This document shows positions 52,789-62,860 of a DNA stretch of 64,000 bases, in pieces. The notes below the pieces were generated by a model. The model searched no databases. It worked only from the letters and a program-made list of their open reading frames with translations, and was not told the origin of the DNA. The stretch is from Verrucomicrobium sp. BvORR106. Its GTDB lineage: Bacteria > Verrucomicrobiota > Verrucomicrobiia > Verrucomicrobiales > Verrucomicrobiaceae. The DNA lies in the NCBI RefSeq assembly GCF_000739655.1, contig NZ_BATR01000031.1, positions 62,001 through 126,000 of the forward strand, written 5' to 3'. Both the position numbers and the translations under genes were made by a program. Position 1 is the stretch's first letter. Every line of letters starts with the position of its first letter.

Positions 52789-53919
52789 TTAGAGCTTGGC
52801 GGGGATGACCTGGGCCATGTTGATGGCGTCAATCAGCTGGCGCCAGCGGCCGTACTCGCCGTGTTTCATCGTACCGACGAGCCGCGGCAGGTGGGAAATG
52901 CCCTCTTCATTCTGCTCCTCCGGCAGGGCGATGGCCTGCTCCAGAGGGGCCTTCAAGATGTCTGCGAAATCAGTGTTCAGCCGGGCCACGGCCGCAGGAG
53001 TGAGCTTGCGCTTGATACGGAAGACGGTGCGCTCCTTCACGTGCCGGTAGGAGTGGAACACCTTGTAGAAGGTGGTGATGACGCGCACGGCTTCATCGAC
53101 GTTGTCCGTGATGTGGATGAGGCTCATGTCCTCCTGAGAGATGAGCCCGTGCCCGTAGAGGTGCTCACGCACGAAGGCGAAGAAGGTGGACCAATAGGTG
53201 CCGCCTGGCTCATCCACCAGCACCACCGGCAGGATGGTGGCCTTGCCGGTCTGCATGAGCGTGATGCTCTCAAACATCTCGTCCATGGTGCCGAATCCAC
53301 CGGGAAACAGCGCCACGGCATCAGCCTCCTTCACAAAGGAGAGTTTCCGGGTGAAGAAGTAGTTGAAGGTGACCAGCTTCTCATCGCCCACGATGGTGTC
53401 ATTGGCGCTCTGCTCGAAGGGAAGCCGGATGTTGAGGCCGAAGCTCTGCTCCCGCCCCGCGCCGCGCTGGGCGGCACCCATGATGCCATCCCCTGCCCCA
53501 GTGATGACCATGAACCCTTCATCCACCATGCGCTGGGAGAATGCTTCCGCTGAATCATAGGCGGGCATGCCGGGGCGAGTGCGGGCCGAACCGAAGACGG
53601 AGACCTTGCGCACGTGGCGGTAGGCCTGGAAGACTTTGTTCGCGTGCCGCATCTCCCGCATGGCGCGGTGCAGCATCTTCAGGTCTCCCATGCCGGTGTT
53701 GTCCCGGCCGATCTTGAGGCTGGTCATGAGCAGGCCCGCGACGAGATCGCGCTTGCGCTCATCATCCACCCAGGTGGACGCCAGGTCTTTGAGCCGGTCA
53801 TCCAGGTCGTGATCGCCCGTGGTGCCCTTGGGCCTTTCCGCCAGGTCAAAGATGCCACCGGCGGTGAAGTCCTTTTCCGGGGGCCGGGAGGTGGGCTTCG
53901 GAGGCAGGCTGTTATTCAT
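52789..53919 (-). CDS. LOG-family (TIGR00730-type) Rossmann-fold nucleotide-processing protein
   Basis: A 376-residue protein with a LOG/lysine-decarboxylase-like domain in the middle. The signature PGGFGTMDE is intact, and VSVFGSARTRPG and GAGDGIMGAAQRGA form the nucleotide-binding part. Family members hydrolyse nucleoside 5'-monophosphates to a base and ribose-5-phosphate; cytokinin activation is one variant. Both the N-terminal 90 residues and the C-terminal 110 are longer than in minimal LOG proteins. I use the ATG at 53919; a longer frame reaches 53958. It lies 23 bp upstream of rsmE. Confidence 0.85.
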   Translation of the reverse strand: MNNSLPPKPTSRPPEKDFTAGGIFDLAERPKGTTGDHDLDDRLKDLASTWVDDERKRDLVAGLLMTSLKIGRDNTGMGDLKMLHRAMREMRHANKVFQAYRHVRKVSVFGSARTRPGMPAYDSAEAFSQRMVDEGFMVITGAGDGIMGAAQRGAGREQSFGLNIRLPFEQSANDTIVGDEKLVTFNYFFTRKLSFVKEADAVALFPGGFGTMDEMFESITLMQTGKATILPVVLVDEPGGTYWSTFFAFVREHLYGHGLISQEDMSLIHITDNVDEAVRVITTFYKVFHSYRHVKERTVFRIKRKLTPAAVARLNTDFADILKAPLEQAIALPEEQNEEGISHLPRLVGTMKHGEYGRWRQLIDAINMAQVIPAKL

Positions 53920-53961
53920 GGAAAGAGGAGTCAGAAAAGGTTTTCTTGCTGAAGGCACGCC

Positions 53962-54411
53962 TCAGCGGGCGTTCGACGGGGTCGGAGCCCCGGTCGATGC
54001 AGGTGCCGGCGGTGTTTTCGCCAGCTCAGACCTGCTGGTCTCGGGACCCGTGACGGCGAAGAGGATGGCGACGACCACCACGCCAAGGAGAACAGCGGTG
54101 TTGTACGCCACCGCGATCATGGCTGCGCCCAGGCTTCGCACCCGTTTGGAGGGTTTTACAATCCATTCCAGCAACAGAATGAGTACGATCAGAGCAGGGA
54201 GGACAGACGCGGCATTACCCAGGACAAGATGCACGGCGCGGTGCAGGGTGTGCAGCTCCGGGTTCTGCAGGGAGGCAGCGGCGACCTCGTAGAACTTGTC
54301 CAGCTTCGGCAGCAGGATGATCCGGGTGAACTCCTGCACCACCAGGGTGGGCAGGAGTGCGGTGGCAGCCACGAGCCATGTCACGCCCGGGCGGTGGTTT
54401 CCATCGTCCAT
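53962..54411 (-). CDS. Small membrane protein of unknown function
   Basis: A 149-residue protein with three likely membrane segments: VTWLVAATALLPTLVV, VLPALIVLILLLEWIV and AVAYNTAVLLGVVVVAIL. It ends in a Pro/Ala/Thr-rich tail. No family is recognised. It lies 21 bp after rmlA and 42 bp before the LOG gene on the same strand. Confidence 0.65.
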   Translation of the reverse strand: MDDGNHRPGVTWLVAATALLPTLVVQEFTRIILLPKLDKFYEVAAASLQNPELHTLHRAVHLVLGNAASVLPALIVLILLLEWIVKPSKRVRSLGAAMIAVAYNTAVLLGVVVVAILFAVTGPETSRSELAKTPPAPASTGAPTPSNAR

Positions 54412-54432
54412 GGGCTTGTGAGGCGCTTCGAC

Positions 54433-55341
54433 TTAGGCGATGGGGCCGTGCGAAGCCGTGGTGTGATCGTACTGCGCGAGCTTGCGAAGGTAGTCGCCAT
54501 ACTCCGTCTTGCCGAACTTGTCGGCCGAAGCCAGAAGCTGGCTCTTGGAGATCCACTGCTTGTTGTAGGAGATCTCTTCGAGGCAGGAGATCTTGAGACC
54601 CTGACGGTGCTGGATGACCTGCACGAACTCGGCGGCTTCGAGGAGGGAGTCGGGTGAGCCGGTGTCCAGCCAGGCCACTCCGCGGCCCAGCACTTCCACC
54701 TGGAGCTCACCAGCCTCGAGGTAGAGGCGGTTGAGATCGGTGATTTCCAGTTCGCCACGCGCGCTGGGTTTGATGGAGCGGGCCAGCTCGCAGACGCGTT
54801 GGTCGTAGAAGTACACGCCTGGCACTGCGTAGTTCGACTTGGGCTGCTTGGGTTTCTCCTCCAGAGAGATGGCCTTGCCAGCCTTGTCGAACTCGACGAC
54901 GCCGTAGATCTCAGGCGTGGCGGTGTAGTAGCCGAAGATGGTGGCACCCGAGGTCTGGGCACCAGCGCGCTCCACGGCCTTGCGGAACTGCGTGCCGTAG
55001 AAAAGGTTGTCCCCCAGCACGAGGGCGGCGGGGCTGCCGTCAAGGAACTTCTCCCCGATCAGGAAGGCTTGCGCGAGGCCTTCGGGCTTGGGCTGCTCGG
55101 CGTACTCAAAGTTCAAACCAAACTGGGAACCGTCTCCAAGGAGCTTCTGGAAACCAGGAAGATCATGAGGAGTGGAGATAATGAGGATGTCCCGGATGTC
55201 TGCCAGCATGAGGGCGGACAGCGGGTAGTAGATCATTGGCTTGTCATACACCGGCATGAGTTGCTTGCTCACGGCGATGGTGAGGGGGAATAGCCGGGTG
55301 CCGGATCCACCGGCGAGTACAATGCCTTTGCGTGCGCTCAT
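54433..55341 (-). CDS. rmlA: Glucose-1-phosphate thymidylyltransferase
   Basis: A 302-residue nucleotidyltransferase making dTDP-glucose. The pyrophosphorylase motif GGSGTRL (11-17), followed by [19 protein letters not shown] with the catalytic Lys, and the C-terminal substrate region are intact. Sequence and length match RmlA. The ATG at 55341 is used; the frame is open upstream to 55533 without conservation. With tmk and rmlB in the same run, it provides the dTDP-sugar route. Confidence 0.95.
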   Translation of the reverse strand: MSARKGIVLAGGSGTRLFPLTIAVSKQLMPVYDKPMIYYPLSALMLADIRDILIISTPHDLPGFQKLLGDGSQFGLNFEYAEQPKPEGLAQAFLIGEKFLDGSPAALVLGDNLFYGTQFRKAVERAGAQTSGATIFGYYTATPEIYGVVEFDKAGKAISLEEKPKQPKSNYAVPGVYFYDQRVCELARSIKPSARGELEITDLNRLYLEAGELQVEVLGRGVAWLDTGSPDSLLEAAEFVQVIQHRQGLKISCLEEISYNKQWISKSQLLASADKFGKTEYGDYLRKLAQYDHTTASHGPIA

Positions 55342-55448
55342 GCGCTGAGTGTGCGCGGGAGTGCGGGTGGTGCAACTGCTAAGCGGCGTGCTGAGGGCTG
55401 CCACGCCAAAAGTTGTCGCCACGCCTCCCCTGCCCCTTGTTTCTGAGG

Positions 55449-55766
55449 CTACTTGAGCGGGCGACCCGCCTCGCAGTTCCAACAGATGTCGAAGCCCGGA
55501 GGCACGCTCTCCCCGCAGGTGGGGCACTGCCATTCGTTGCCCTCGGGTTCAGCAAGGTTCTGGGTGGATTCCACAATCGAAAGGGCGGCGTGGAGATCCG
55601 AGTCGTTGTGAATGCAGAGGGCCGGATAAAACAGAGGCACCGGGATGCCGGTAAAGGCGTTGCTGGTATGCTCGTTGCGGATGAAGCAGGCAATACCCGC
55701 CTCTTCCAGCAGGGATTTGCAGAAGCCGACGCGGGCGGAATCGGGATGGACGAACACCTCTTTCAT
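55449..55766 (-). CDS. DUF2007-like protein with C-terminal zinc ribbon
   Basis: A 105-residue protein. The N-terminal DUF2007-like (putative signal-transducing) domain reads [19 protein letters not shown] to about residue 75, and the C-terminal [19 protein letters not shown] segment has CX2C and CX2C pairs forming a zinc ribbon. The ATG at 55766 is used; 55796 is an alternative. It lies between tmk (76 bp) and rmlA (107 bp) on the same strand. Function is unknown. Confidence 0.75.
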   Translation of the reverse strand: MKEVFVHPDSARVGFCKSLLEEAGIACFIRNEHTSNAFTGIPVPLFYPALCIHNDSDLHAALSIVESTQNLAEPEGNEWQCPTCGESVPPGFDICWNCEAGRPLK

Positions 55767-55842
55767 GGCGGTGCGGTTGATGCTCCACATTACCATGATT
55801 CACGGGAGTTGGCGACCGCTGCAGCGAGGCGGCGATCAAGTT

Positions 55843-56523
55843 TTACTCCCCAAAAAGGGCAAGCGCTTCCGTGCTCAGTGAGCGCGGGCTGGCGGTCTTC
55901 CAGAGCTTCTGCTGGGCGGCCTGTTTGAACAGGGCCAGACACTCTTTGGAAACCTCCCGCCAGGGACGGGAAGCATCGACAATGACACAGCGGGCCTGAC
56001 TGCGGCTGGGGAGTTGGAGGAAGATTTCCCGGCAGCGGGTCAGGGCGTCCACATCCTCAAAGGAGTTGGGCTGATCTCCCCGCACTCGGATCCGGTCCTG
56101 ACCTGCCGCGACCGGCAGGTCGAGCAGGAGCACAAGGTCCGGCAGCGGGAAGTTGGTCTCGTTGAAGGCCAGCACATCATCCACATTGGCCCCGCGGGCA
56201 CCTTGATAGGCAGCGGTGCTCCAGTAGTAGCGGTCCAGGACCATGATGGCGTCTTCATCCAGGGCTGGCTGGATGGAGCCCTCACTGTGCTGCTCGCGAT
56301 CCTTGTGAAAGAGGTCGAGCTCCTGGGCCAGGGTGAGGCGTCCGCTGGCGGCGGACTCACGCAATTTCCGGCCCCATTCCAGGCTGGTCGGTTCCTTGGA
56401 AAGGGCGCACAGCAGCCCGCGCTCACCGCACCACTGGGCCAGCGTGGCGGAGACCGTGGTCTTGCCCGCCCCGTCGATGCCCTCGATGGCGATGAGCAAT
56501 CCGCCTGGAATCGGTCGTCTCAT
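55843..56523 (-). CDS. tmk: Thymidylate kinase
   Basis: A 226-residue P-loop kinase converting dTMP to dTDP. The P-loop GIDGAGKT is at 15-22, and LDRYYWSTAAYQGARG corresponds to the DRYxxSxxAYQ motif for thymidylate binding. SIQPALDEDAIMV precedes it. Length and order are normal. Its place between rmlA and rmlB is notable, since the dTTP it helps to form is the cosubstrate of RmlA; holB, the common neighbour elsewhere, is absent. Confidence 0.92.
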   Translation of the reverse strand: MRRPIPGGLLIAIEGIDGAGKTTVSATLAQWCGERGLLCALSKEPTSLEWGRKLRESAASGRLTLAQELDLFHKDREQHSEGSIQPALDEDAIMVLDRYYWSTAAYQGARGANVDDVLAFNETNFPLPDLVLLLDLPVAAGQDRIRVRGDQPNSFEDVDALTRCREIFLQLPSRSQARCVIVDASRPWREVSKECLALFKQAAQQKLWKTASPRSLSTEALALFGE

Positions 56524-56547
56524 GAATCGATGGGGATAAAGGAAATA

Positions 56548-57627
56548 TCAGGCCTGGCCGAGACGCTGGAGCTGGTACTTGCGCTCAATTTCCTCGATCC
56601 AATTCGCATGGTCGAGGTACCAGCGGACGGTCTTGCGCATGCCGCTGTCGAAGGTCTCCTGGGGCTGCCAGCCGAGTTCGCGGCCGATCTTGGAGCAGTC
56701 GATGGCGTAGCGGCGGTCGTGGCCGGGGCGGTCCTTGACGAAGGTGATGAGCTCGGCGGGATCGCGATTGAGATCAGGGCGCTCGGCGTTCACGGCGGCG
56801 ATGAGCGCGTGCACGACCTCAATGTTCTTCATCTCACACTTGCCACCGATGTTGTAGGTCTCGCCGATCTCCCCTTTCAGCATGGCCAGGGTGAGGCCAC
56901 GGCAGTGGTCTTCCACATAGAGCCAGTCACGCACATTGGAGCCGTCGCCATACACGGGCAGCTTCTCCCCGCGGATGACCTTCTGGATCATCAGGGGCAT
57001 GAGTTTTTCCGGGAACTGGAAGGGGCCGTAGTTGTTGGAGCAGTTCGTGGTAACAACGGGCAGGTGGAAGGTGTGCACATACGACCGGGCCAGGTGGTCA
57101 CTGCCTGCCTTGCTGGCGGAGTACGGGCTGTTCGGCGCGTACGGGGTGGTCTCGGAGAATGCAGGATCGCTCGGGCCCAGGGAGCCGAAGACCTCATCCG
57201 TGCTGACGTGGAGGAACCGGAAGTCGCTCTGTCCGGCCGCCTGGCGCTCCTTGTGGTACACGCGGGCGGTGTCCAGCAGCTTGAAGGTGCCCACGAAGTT
57301 CGTCATGATGAACTCTTCCGGGGAATCAATGGAGCGGTCCACATGCGACTCGGCGGCGAGGTGCATGATGGCGTTGAGATTGTACTTCCGGAGGAGGAAC
57401 GCGACGAGCTCGCTGTTCTGAATGTCGCCTTCCACCAGGACGTGGCGGGGATCGTCGGCCAGGGACGCGAGGCTGGAGCGGTTGCCCGCGTAGGTCAGCT
57501 TGTCGAGGTTGACCACCTTGGAAACAGTGATGCCATGCTCCTGTTCGGCCTTGCCGAGAAGGTAGTGAACAAGGTTCGAGCCGATGAAGCCCGCGCCGCC
57601 GGTTACAAGAATACGCCGTTCTGCCAT
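56548..57627 (-). CDS. rmlB: dTDP-glucose 4,6-dehydratase
   Basis: A 359-residue SDR-type dehydratase. The NAD motif GGAGFIG (10-16), the catalytic STDEVFG (142-148, Asp144-Glu145) and Tyr169-x3-Lys173 are all present. It makes dTDP-4-keto-6-deoxyglucose. I use the ATG at 57627; upstream sequence is not conserved. First gene of the rmlB-tmk-DUF2007-rmlA run. rmlC and rmlD are not in the window, so the end sugar is unknown. Confidence 0.95.
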   Translation of the reverse strand: MAERRILVTGGAGFIGSNLVHYLLGKAEQEHGITVSKVVNLDKLTYAGNRSSLASLADDPRHVLVEGDIQNSELVAFLLRKYNLNAIMHLAAESHVDRSIDSPEEFIMTNFVGTFKLLDTARVYHKERQAAGQSDFRFLHVSTDEVFGSLGPSDPAFSETTPYAPNSPYSASKAGSDHLARSYVHTFHLPVVTTNCSNNYGPFQFPEKLMPLMIQKVIRGEKLPVYGDGSNVRDWLYVEDHCRGLTLAMLKGEIGETYNIGGKCEMKNIEVVHALIAAVNAERPDLNRDPAELITFVKDRPGHDRRYAIDCSKIGRELGWQPQETFDSGMRKTVRWYLDHANWIEEIERKYQLQRLGQA

Positions 57628-58405
57628 AGGAGTGAGGGGGCGCAGCCTAGACTCGGCTGCGCCCGTGGGCAAGAAGAGAGTGCGAGTGGTAGCTCACGCT
57701 CCTCTGTTGAGGGTCAAGTTCTTGCTGCGATGACATTGTATAATTCATTCATTATGAGTATGTTACGTATATATTAGATATGTGGTTGAGCTCCCTGATG
57801 TGAATCGGGATGTGACTGTCAGAGTGGAGTGGATGTCGTTGGAGTTGGTTCCACCGGGAGGCGTGAAAATGCCCAGATATCGGGGAATCGTCCCGTCAGG
57901 GGCTGAGTGTCGGTGTTTGAGCTGGAGACCTGAAGGCTACCGCTGGGGCAATGGTTGAACTTCGTTCCGGAAGAGCGGATCCCCAGAATCAGGTACCTGC
58001 CGTTCAAACTGAAACCGAAGCAGCATGGTCACTCCGTCCCGTCATGGACCGGACCGGCCTTCTGCGAGGTCGGGCAGCAGGTGATAGTTTCCTATACGCT
58101 TCGTTTGACGGATGTTTGGTTCTAGCCCTAAACAGATCTGCTAGAACCGGTTCTCCGCCCCGATGGTGGGCTTGTAGATGTGTATGTTGGCTCCTATATC
58201 CACATCTGCTTGGAGAAGCCTGGCTGTACTATGGACGGGTTTTTTAGCACGTTGCGGGATTGGTCGTTGAAGAGGCGGAAGCCCGGTCCGATGGCCGTAG
58301 CGAGCTTCCGCCCCCGCTCAGCTAGGTTGTCAGCTCTCAGGGCATTTTTGCGGCGTTTCAGGGTCGCGATTGACCGCTTGAACGTCCCCGTTCATGGTTT
58401 TGGCC
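57628..58405. other. Long intergenic region between rmlB and GDP-fucose synthase
   Basis: About 780 bp upstream of two divergent genes. The first part has an AT-rich stretch (57728-57790, with ATAATTCATTCATTATGAG, a short inverted repeat) that may hold the rmlB promoter. A 62-codon minus-strand frame at 57819-58007 reads smoothly but has no recognised family and no intact start context. The remainder shows stop codons in all frames. It could contain a decayed gene. Confidence 0.4.
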
Positions 58406-59362
58406 ATGACTTCCCTTCTCTCCTCGTCGATTTTTGTAGCTGGCCACCGCGGTATGGTAGGAGGGGCTCTGGTGCGTGCGCTCCAGGCGGGAGGCCATCA
58501 ACAGGTGCTGACCGCTGCTCGCGAGGAGTTGGATCTGGTCCGGCAGTCGAGCGTGGAAGCCTGGTTCGAAAAGCACAGACCTGAGGTGGTGATCGTCGCC
58601 GCCGCCAAGGTGGGAGGGATTCATGCCAATCACACCTACCCTGCCGATTTCCTGTACGACAATCTTATGATTGCCTCGAACTGTGTGCATGCGGCCTACA
58701 AGGTGGGCGTGCGCCGTCTGTTGTTTTTAGGGAGTTCCTGCATCTATCCTCGCCTGGCTCCTCAACCGATGCCGGAAGACTCCCTCCTTACCGGACCCCT
58801 GGAGGTGACCAACGAAGCCTATGCGGTGGCGAAGATCGCCGGCCTCAAACTCTGCCAGCACTACCGGGCTCAGCACGGCGTGCTCTTCCACTCCGCCATG
58901 CCGACGAACCTCTATGGTCCGGGAGACAACTATCACCCGCAGAATTCACATGTGATTCCGGCGCTGCTCCGCCGGTTTCATGAAGCGAAGCGACAACAGC
59001 TTCCCCAAGTGGTGGTCTGGGGCACAGGCACTCCCCGCCGGGAGTTTCTGCACGTGGACGATCTCGCCCAAGGAATTGTGCATCTGCTCGAAGCGCCCAA
59101 TCCGCCTGACTGGGTCAACCTCGGGTACGGCGATGATATCACGATCCGCGAGTTGGCGGAAACGGTGAAGTCCGTCGTGGGGTATGAAGGGGAGCTGGCG
59201 TTTGATGCGACAAAGCCGGATGGCACTCCGCGGAAGCTCATGGATGTGTCCCGCATGACGGCACTCGGTTGGAAACCGCGAATCGATATCCGGACCGGAT
59301 TGGAAGAGGCCTATGCCGATTTTCGGAAGGCGAACGAAGCGCACACGGTCCGCGAAGGGTGA
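58406..59362 (+). CDS. fcl: GDP-L-fucose synthase (GDP-4-keto-6-deoxymannose epimerase/reductase)
   Basis: A 318-residue SDR enzyme. The NADP motif GHRGMVG (13-19), the catalytic Ser110/111 with Cys112 (SSCIYP), and Tyr139-x3-Lys143 (YAVAK) fit GDP-fucose synthase, as do [20 protein letters not shown]-type residues later on (given here in part: [18 protein letters not shown]). It should use GDP-4-keto-6-deoxymannose to make GDP-L-fucose. The partner gmd gene is not in the window. ATG at 58406 is preferred to 58394. It is divergent from rmlB and may belong to a surface-glycan locus. Confidence 0.92.
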   Translation: MTSLLSSSIFVAGHRGMVGGALVRALQAGGHQQVLTAAREELDLVRQSSVEAWFEKHRPEVVIVAAAKVGGIHANHTYPADFLYDNLMIASNCVHAAYKVGVRRLLFLGSSCIYPRLAPQPMPEDSLLTGPLEVTNEAYAVAKIAGLKLCQHYRAQHGVLFHSAMPTNLYGPGDNYHPQNSHVIPALLRRFHEAKRQQLPQVVVWGTGTPRREFLHVDDLAQGIVHLLEAPNPPDWVNLGYGDDITIRELAETVKSVVGYEGELAFDATKPDGTPRKLMDVSRMTALGWKPRIDIRTGLEEAYADFRKANEAHTVREG

Positions 59363-60976
59363 GACAGAGTTGGCGGCTGGCAATTGGGATGAAATGAGGA
59401 GGGTGAAGTTCCACCCTCCATCAGCCCGAGCAAAAGGGGCTGGAAAGGGGGTGGTGGGAATTTGCTTTCGAGACCCCTGCTCTGAATGCCTCAGAAATCG
59501 ATTCTGACGCGTCGACGTCGTCTGATGACTCAAGACATGGGTGGCGAGGCTGGAATTGCTCTGCGACCCGCTTCTGAAGGTCGATTTACACCTATTAATA
59601 GACAAACTTTGCGGGGAAAAATCTGCTCTGTGCGCAGAAATGAGTCGGCTACCCACAAGCATCGTTCCTTGGGCGCCCTGCTAAACTTGAGGGCCGGACA
59701 CGTCGGCGGTTTCAGTTTTTCGGCGGTGACGGAAGAAGTCGGTCATGGAGGGGTTCGAGGATTGTACGGCGACCGTCATTTGGGAACCGTCACGGTGCAG
59801 TCTTGCTGAGGCCGGGCTCTCAGCCTTCGATGTGTTGTTGGGTCCCTATTCCTCGGACGCTGCTACGCTGCTGGATTTTTGGTCCTTCTGGGTCATCACT
59901 CCTGCCAACTGCAAAAATTCATGGGCCATCGTGACGGCAAGTTCCACAGAGCTCTTCCACCACCCCACCCCTGAACGCGAACCTGAAAGTAGTGGCGGGC
60001 TTCAGCCTGCCTACCAGTCGGTGAGGCAATCACTACGGACTTGGACTTCCGGAGTCTCTTAAGACCCTGCTTGAACGAGCCGCTGAGGCTACTGACGTGC
60101 CCCCTGGCCCCTCTGGCCCCAATGCTTTTTTCTGCCCTTGGAGCTCCATTCCGAGATGTCGAGGTCTACAAGCTTGGCTGCAGACTGGATTCAATTCCTT
60201 CTCAGAGTCGCCTCAACGCCTCGCTTTTCAGGTGACCGGGATTGAGGCTCCGGCGTGAAACTCCAGCAGACCCTCCTTTGAAGCGGAGCACGGCGAGCAT
60301 GTCCAGGTGAGTCTAGCCCTGTGGTCTCCGTGTTTTGAGCTCCAGCCATCGTTGGAGCGCTGTCCAAATGATGGTTGAATCTGTGCTCTTGGCCCCCAGT
60401 TCAGCTTGTGTGCTGGGTACTCGAATCAGGGATTGGCGGGTTGGATCCGTGAGTTCACCTTCAGCAGACCCTGCCAGCGAGGTCGAGTCATCGCGGAATC
60501 CCGGCCTTGAGTAAGGAGGATTTGCCGGATCTTGGGTGTCGATCGGGTGACGATCTCCCAGGTCGAACTCGCCACGTCGGCGATCAATGCGCTAATCCTA
60601 CGAGCATCGACAGCCGAAAAGAACGCGGGTCGGTCAGGTCCAAAAGTGTCTTCGGGGTTGGATGGTGTGGAGTCTGACCGCTCGTCGAAGCGGTCCTTGC
60701 TCCTTACAGGCCTGCTTCTCGCCGAGTGATTACCCCCGCGTTTTGACTCTGGAGGACGCTTCGCATCCAGAGCCCGGCAAGGCATTGAGTGAGGACTTGG
60801 CCTCTCGGCATCCAACGGCAGCGGCCGACGCATGGGGTTTCTGTCCCTCTCCCAACTCCGACATGCGGCCTTCCGTTCGGGAACAGACCTACCGAATACC
60901 CCCCACTTCAGTTCCTCACCCGCCGGGATGTCCGCGTCGACGCGTCCCGGAGCTTCCCCAAAAAGGGGCTGCCGCG
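59363..60976. other. 1.6-kb region without recognisable genes downstream of fcl and mnmG
   Basis: This space between the convergent fcl and mnmG genes has only short frames (the longest about 135 codons on the minus strand at 60426-60833 and about 107 codons on the plus strand), none with a recognised domain or normal amino-acid make-up. One part of the minus-strand frame (AFFSAVDARRISALIADVAS and RQILLTQGRDSAMTRPRW) reads like a piece of a former protein. No repeats, terminators or DnaA boxes stood out. It could be decayed coding DNA or carry non-coding RNA. Confidence 0.4.
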
Positions 60977-62860
60977 CTATTCAGTTGTCGTTTCTTCCCC
61001 CACCCCACCCTTCTTCAGCACTACAGAAACCACTGCGAGATCGGCAGGAGTGACGCCTTGGATGCGGGCCGCCTGCCCGAAGGTGGCAGGGCGAATGGAC
61101 TGGAGTTTGAGCATGGCCTCCTTTTTCAACCCCTTCATGGCAGTGTAGTCCACCCAGTCTGGGATGGATTTGTCTTCCATGCGCGAAGTCTTGTCCACCA
61201 TGTCCTCCTGTCGGGTGATGTAGCCAGCATACTTGAGGTCATTCTCGGCCACGGTCCAGAGGTCGCTGGACCAGGCGCCGAGGAGGTCGGAGGGCAGGTT
61301 GGCGAAATTGTTTTCGGGGCGCTTGATCCACTGAGCCAGCCGGGTGCTCTCATAGGAGGTGCTGGCGACGAACTTCTTGAGCTCGACCAGTTGCTCGATC
61401 TTGGATTCCGTATGAGCTTTTCGGAACGCATCGACCATGCCCCGCTCCGCCGCTTTGGGGGTGAGTCGGAGGTCGGCGTTGTCTTGGCGGAGGAGAAGTC
61501 GGTACTCTGCCCGGCTCGTGAAGAGACGGTAGGGCTCGGTGGTACCCTTGGTGATGAGGTCATCCACCATCACCGCCATGTAGGCCTCGGAGCGCTTCAG
61601 GGTGAAGGGGGCTTCCCCTTTCACCTTGAGAGCGGCATTGGTTCCGGCCCAGAGGCCCTGGCCCGCCGCTTCTTCATAGCCGGAGGTGCCATTGATCTGA
61701 CCTGCAAAATAGAGTCCGGAAACCCGCTTGGTTTCGAGGGTGGACTGGAGCTGGGTGGGCGGGCAGTAGTCGTACTCCACGGCATAGCCGGGGCGAATGA
61801 TCTCGGCATTCTCCAGACCTTTGATGCTCCGGATGAACTCGTACTGCACCTCGAAGGGCAGGCTGGTTGAGACCCCATTCACGTAGTACTCCCGGGTGTG
61901 CCGTCCCTCTGGCTCGAGGAAGATCTGGTGGCGCTCCTTGTCGGCGAAGCGGACAACCTTGTCCTCGATGGAGGGACAGTAGCGGGGGCCAATGCCCTCA
62001 ATCACCCCACAGTACATGGGCGACTTGTCGAGATTGCCCCGGATAATGTCGTGTGTGCGGGGGTTTGTGTAGGTGATCCAGCACGGAGATTGTTCCACGT
62101 GGAACAATTCCGGGGTCCATTTGTTGAGGGTGAAGAGTTCGGAATCGTCCGGAAGCACCCCGCTGAGGTAGCTAAAACGTGGGGGCGGTGTGTCGCCTGG
62201 CTGCACCTCGCACTGGGAGAGGTCAATGCTCCGACCGTTGATCCGGCATGGGGTGCCCGTCTTGAAACGCTGCACTTCGAACCCCAGATGGCGCAGGCTG
62301 TCGCTCAGGGTGGAGAGTCCATCCCCCATCCTGCCGCCGGCTTGGTTCTGCAGGCCCACATGGAGGAGTCCCCGCATGAAGGTCCCCGCACTGATGACAA
62401 CGGCCTTGGTGCGATAGACCAGTCCCAGGCTGGTGCGTACTCCGACGATCTGGTCATTCTCTGCCAGGATCTCAGCAGCATTCCCTTGGTGAAGGTCCAG
62501 GTGCGGTTGGTTCTCTACCAGCCACTTCATCCGGAACTGGTAGGCCTTCTTGTCACACTGAGCACGGGGAGCCTGGACGCTGGGTCCCTTGGTGGCGTTC
62601 AGCATCCGGAACTGAATCCCCGTGGCGTCTGTATTCTGGCCCATCACCCCACCGAGGGCATCGATTTCCCGGACAAGGTGGCCTTTGGCCAGTCCGCCGA
62701 TGGCTGGGTTGCAGGACATCTGGGTGATGGTGTCCAGGTTCTGGGTTAGCATGGCGGTCTCGCACCCCAATCGGGCAGAGGCCATCGCGGCTTCCACGCC
62801 GGCGTGGCCAGCTCCGCAGACAATGACATCGTAAACTTTCGGGAAGGTGTAGAGGCTCAT
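60977..62860 (-). CDS. mnmG: tRNA uridine-5-carboxymethylaminomethyl modification enzyme MnmG
   Basis: A 627-residue FAD protein (GidA) that with MnmE modifies U34 of several tRNAs. The FAD motif GAGHAG is at 16-21; [38 protein letters not shown] and the C-terminal QGVTPADLA segment are hallmarks (given as separate parts). The length is normal. A perfect parS-like palindrome lies in its coding sequence (62091-62106), where it encodes FHVEQ. A second one is 88 bp before the start codon. In many bacteria mnmG is near the replication origin with rsmG and parAB; those are not seen here. Confidence 0.96.
   Translation of the reverse strand: MSLYTFPKVYDVIVCGAGHAGVEAAMASARLGCETAMLTQNLDTITQMSCNPAIGGLAKGHLVREIDALGGVMGQNTDATGIQFRMLNATKGPSVQAPRAQCDKKAYQFRMKWLVENQPHLDLHQGNAAEILAENDQIVGVRTSLGLVYRTKAVVISAGTFMRGLLHVGLQNQAGGRMGDGLSTLSDSLRHLGFEVQRFKTGTPCRINGRSIDLSQCEVQPGDTPPPRFSYLSGVLPDDSELFTLNKWTPELFHVEQSPCWITYTNPRTHDIIRGNLDKSPMYCGVIEGIGPRYCPSIEDKVVRFADKERHQIFLEPEGRHTREYYVNGVSTSLPFEVQYEFIRSIKGLENAEIIRPGYAVEYDYCPPTQLQSTLETKRVSGLYFAGQINGTSGYEEAAGQGLWAGTNAALKVKGEAPFTLKRSEAYMAVMVDDLITKGTTEPYRLFTSRAEYRLLLRQDNADLRLTPKAAERGMVDAFRKAHTESKIEQLVELKKFVASTSYESTRLAQWIKRPENNFANLPSDLLGAWSSDLWTVAENDLKYAGYITRQEDMVDKTSRMEDKSIPDWVDYTAMKGLKKEAMLKLQSIRPATFGQAARIQGVTPADLAVVSVVLKKGGVGEETTTE
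62091..62106. promoter_or_regulatory. parS-like centromere site inside mnmG
   Basis: Perfect 16-bp palindrome TGTTCCACGTGGAACA, identical to the ParB-binding parS core found in many bacteria (the family consensus is TGTTNCACGTGNAACA). Flanking T and A extend it to 18 bp (62090-62107). Confidence 0.85.

Noticed and set aside
56014-57777. Plus-strand 587-codon ORF over tmk and rmlB
   Set aside because: Antisense to two recognised genes; no domain of its own.
57819-58007. 62-codon minus-strand frame in the rmlB-fcl gap as a small gene
   Set aside because: It reads smoothly but has no known family, no start context and no partner. At most a remnant.
60662-61870. Plus-strand 402-codon ORF overlapping the end of mnmG
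   Set aside because: Most of it is antisense to mnmG. The non-overlapping first part is unconserved sequence in the gene-free region.
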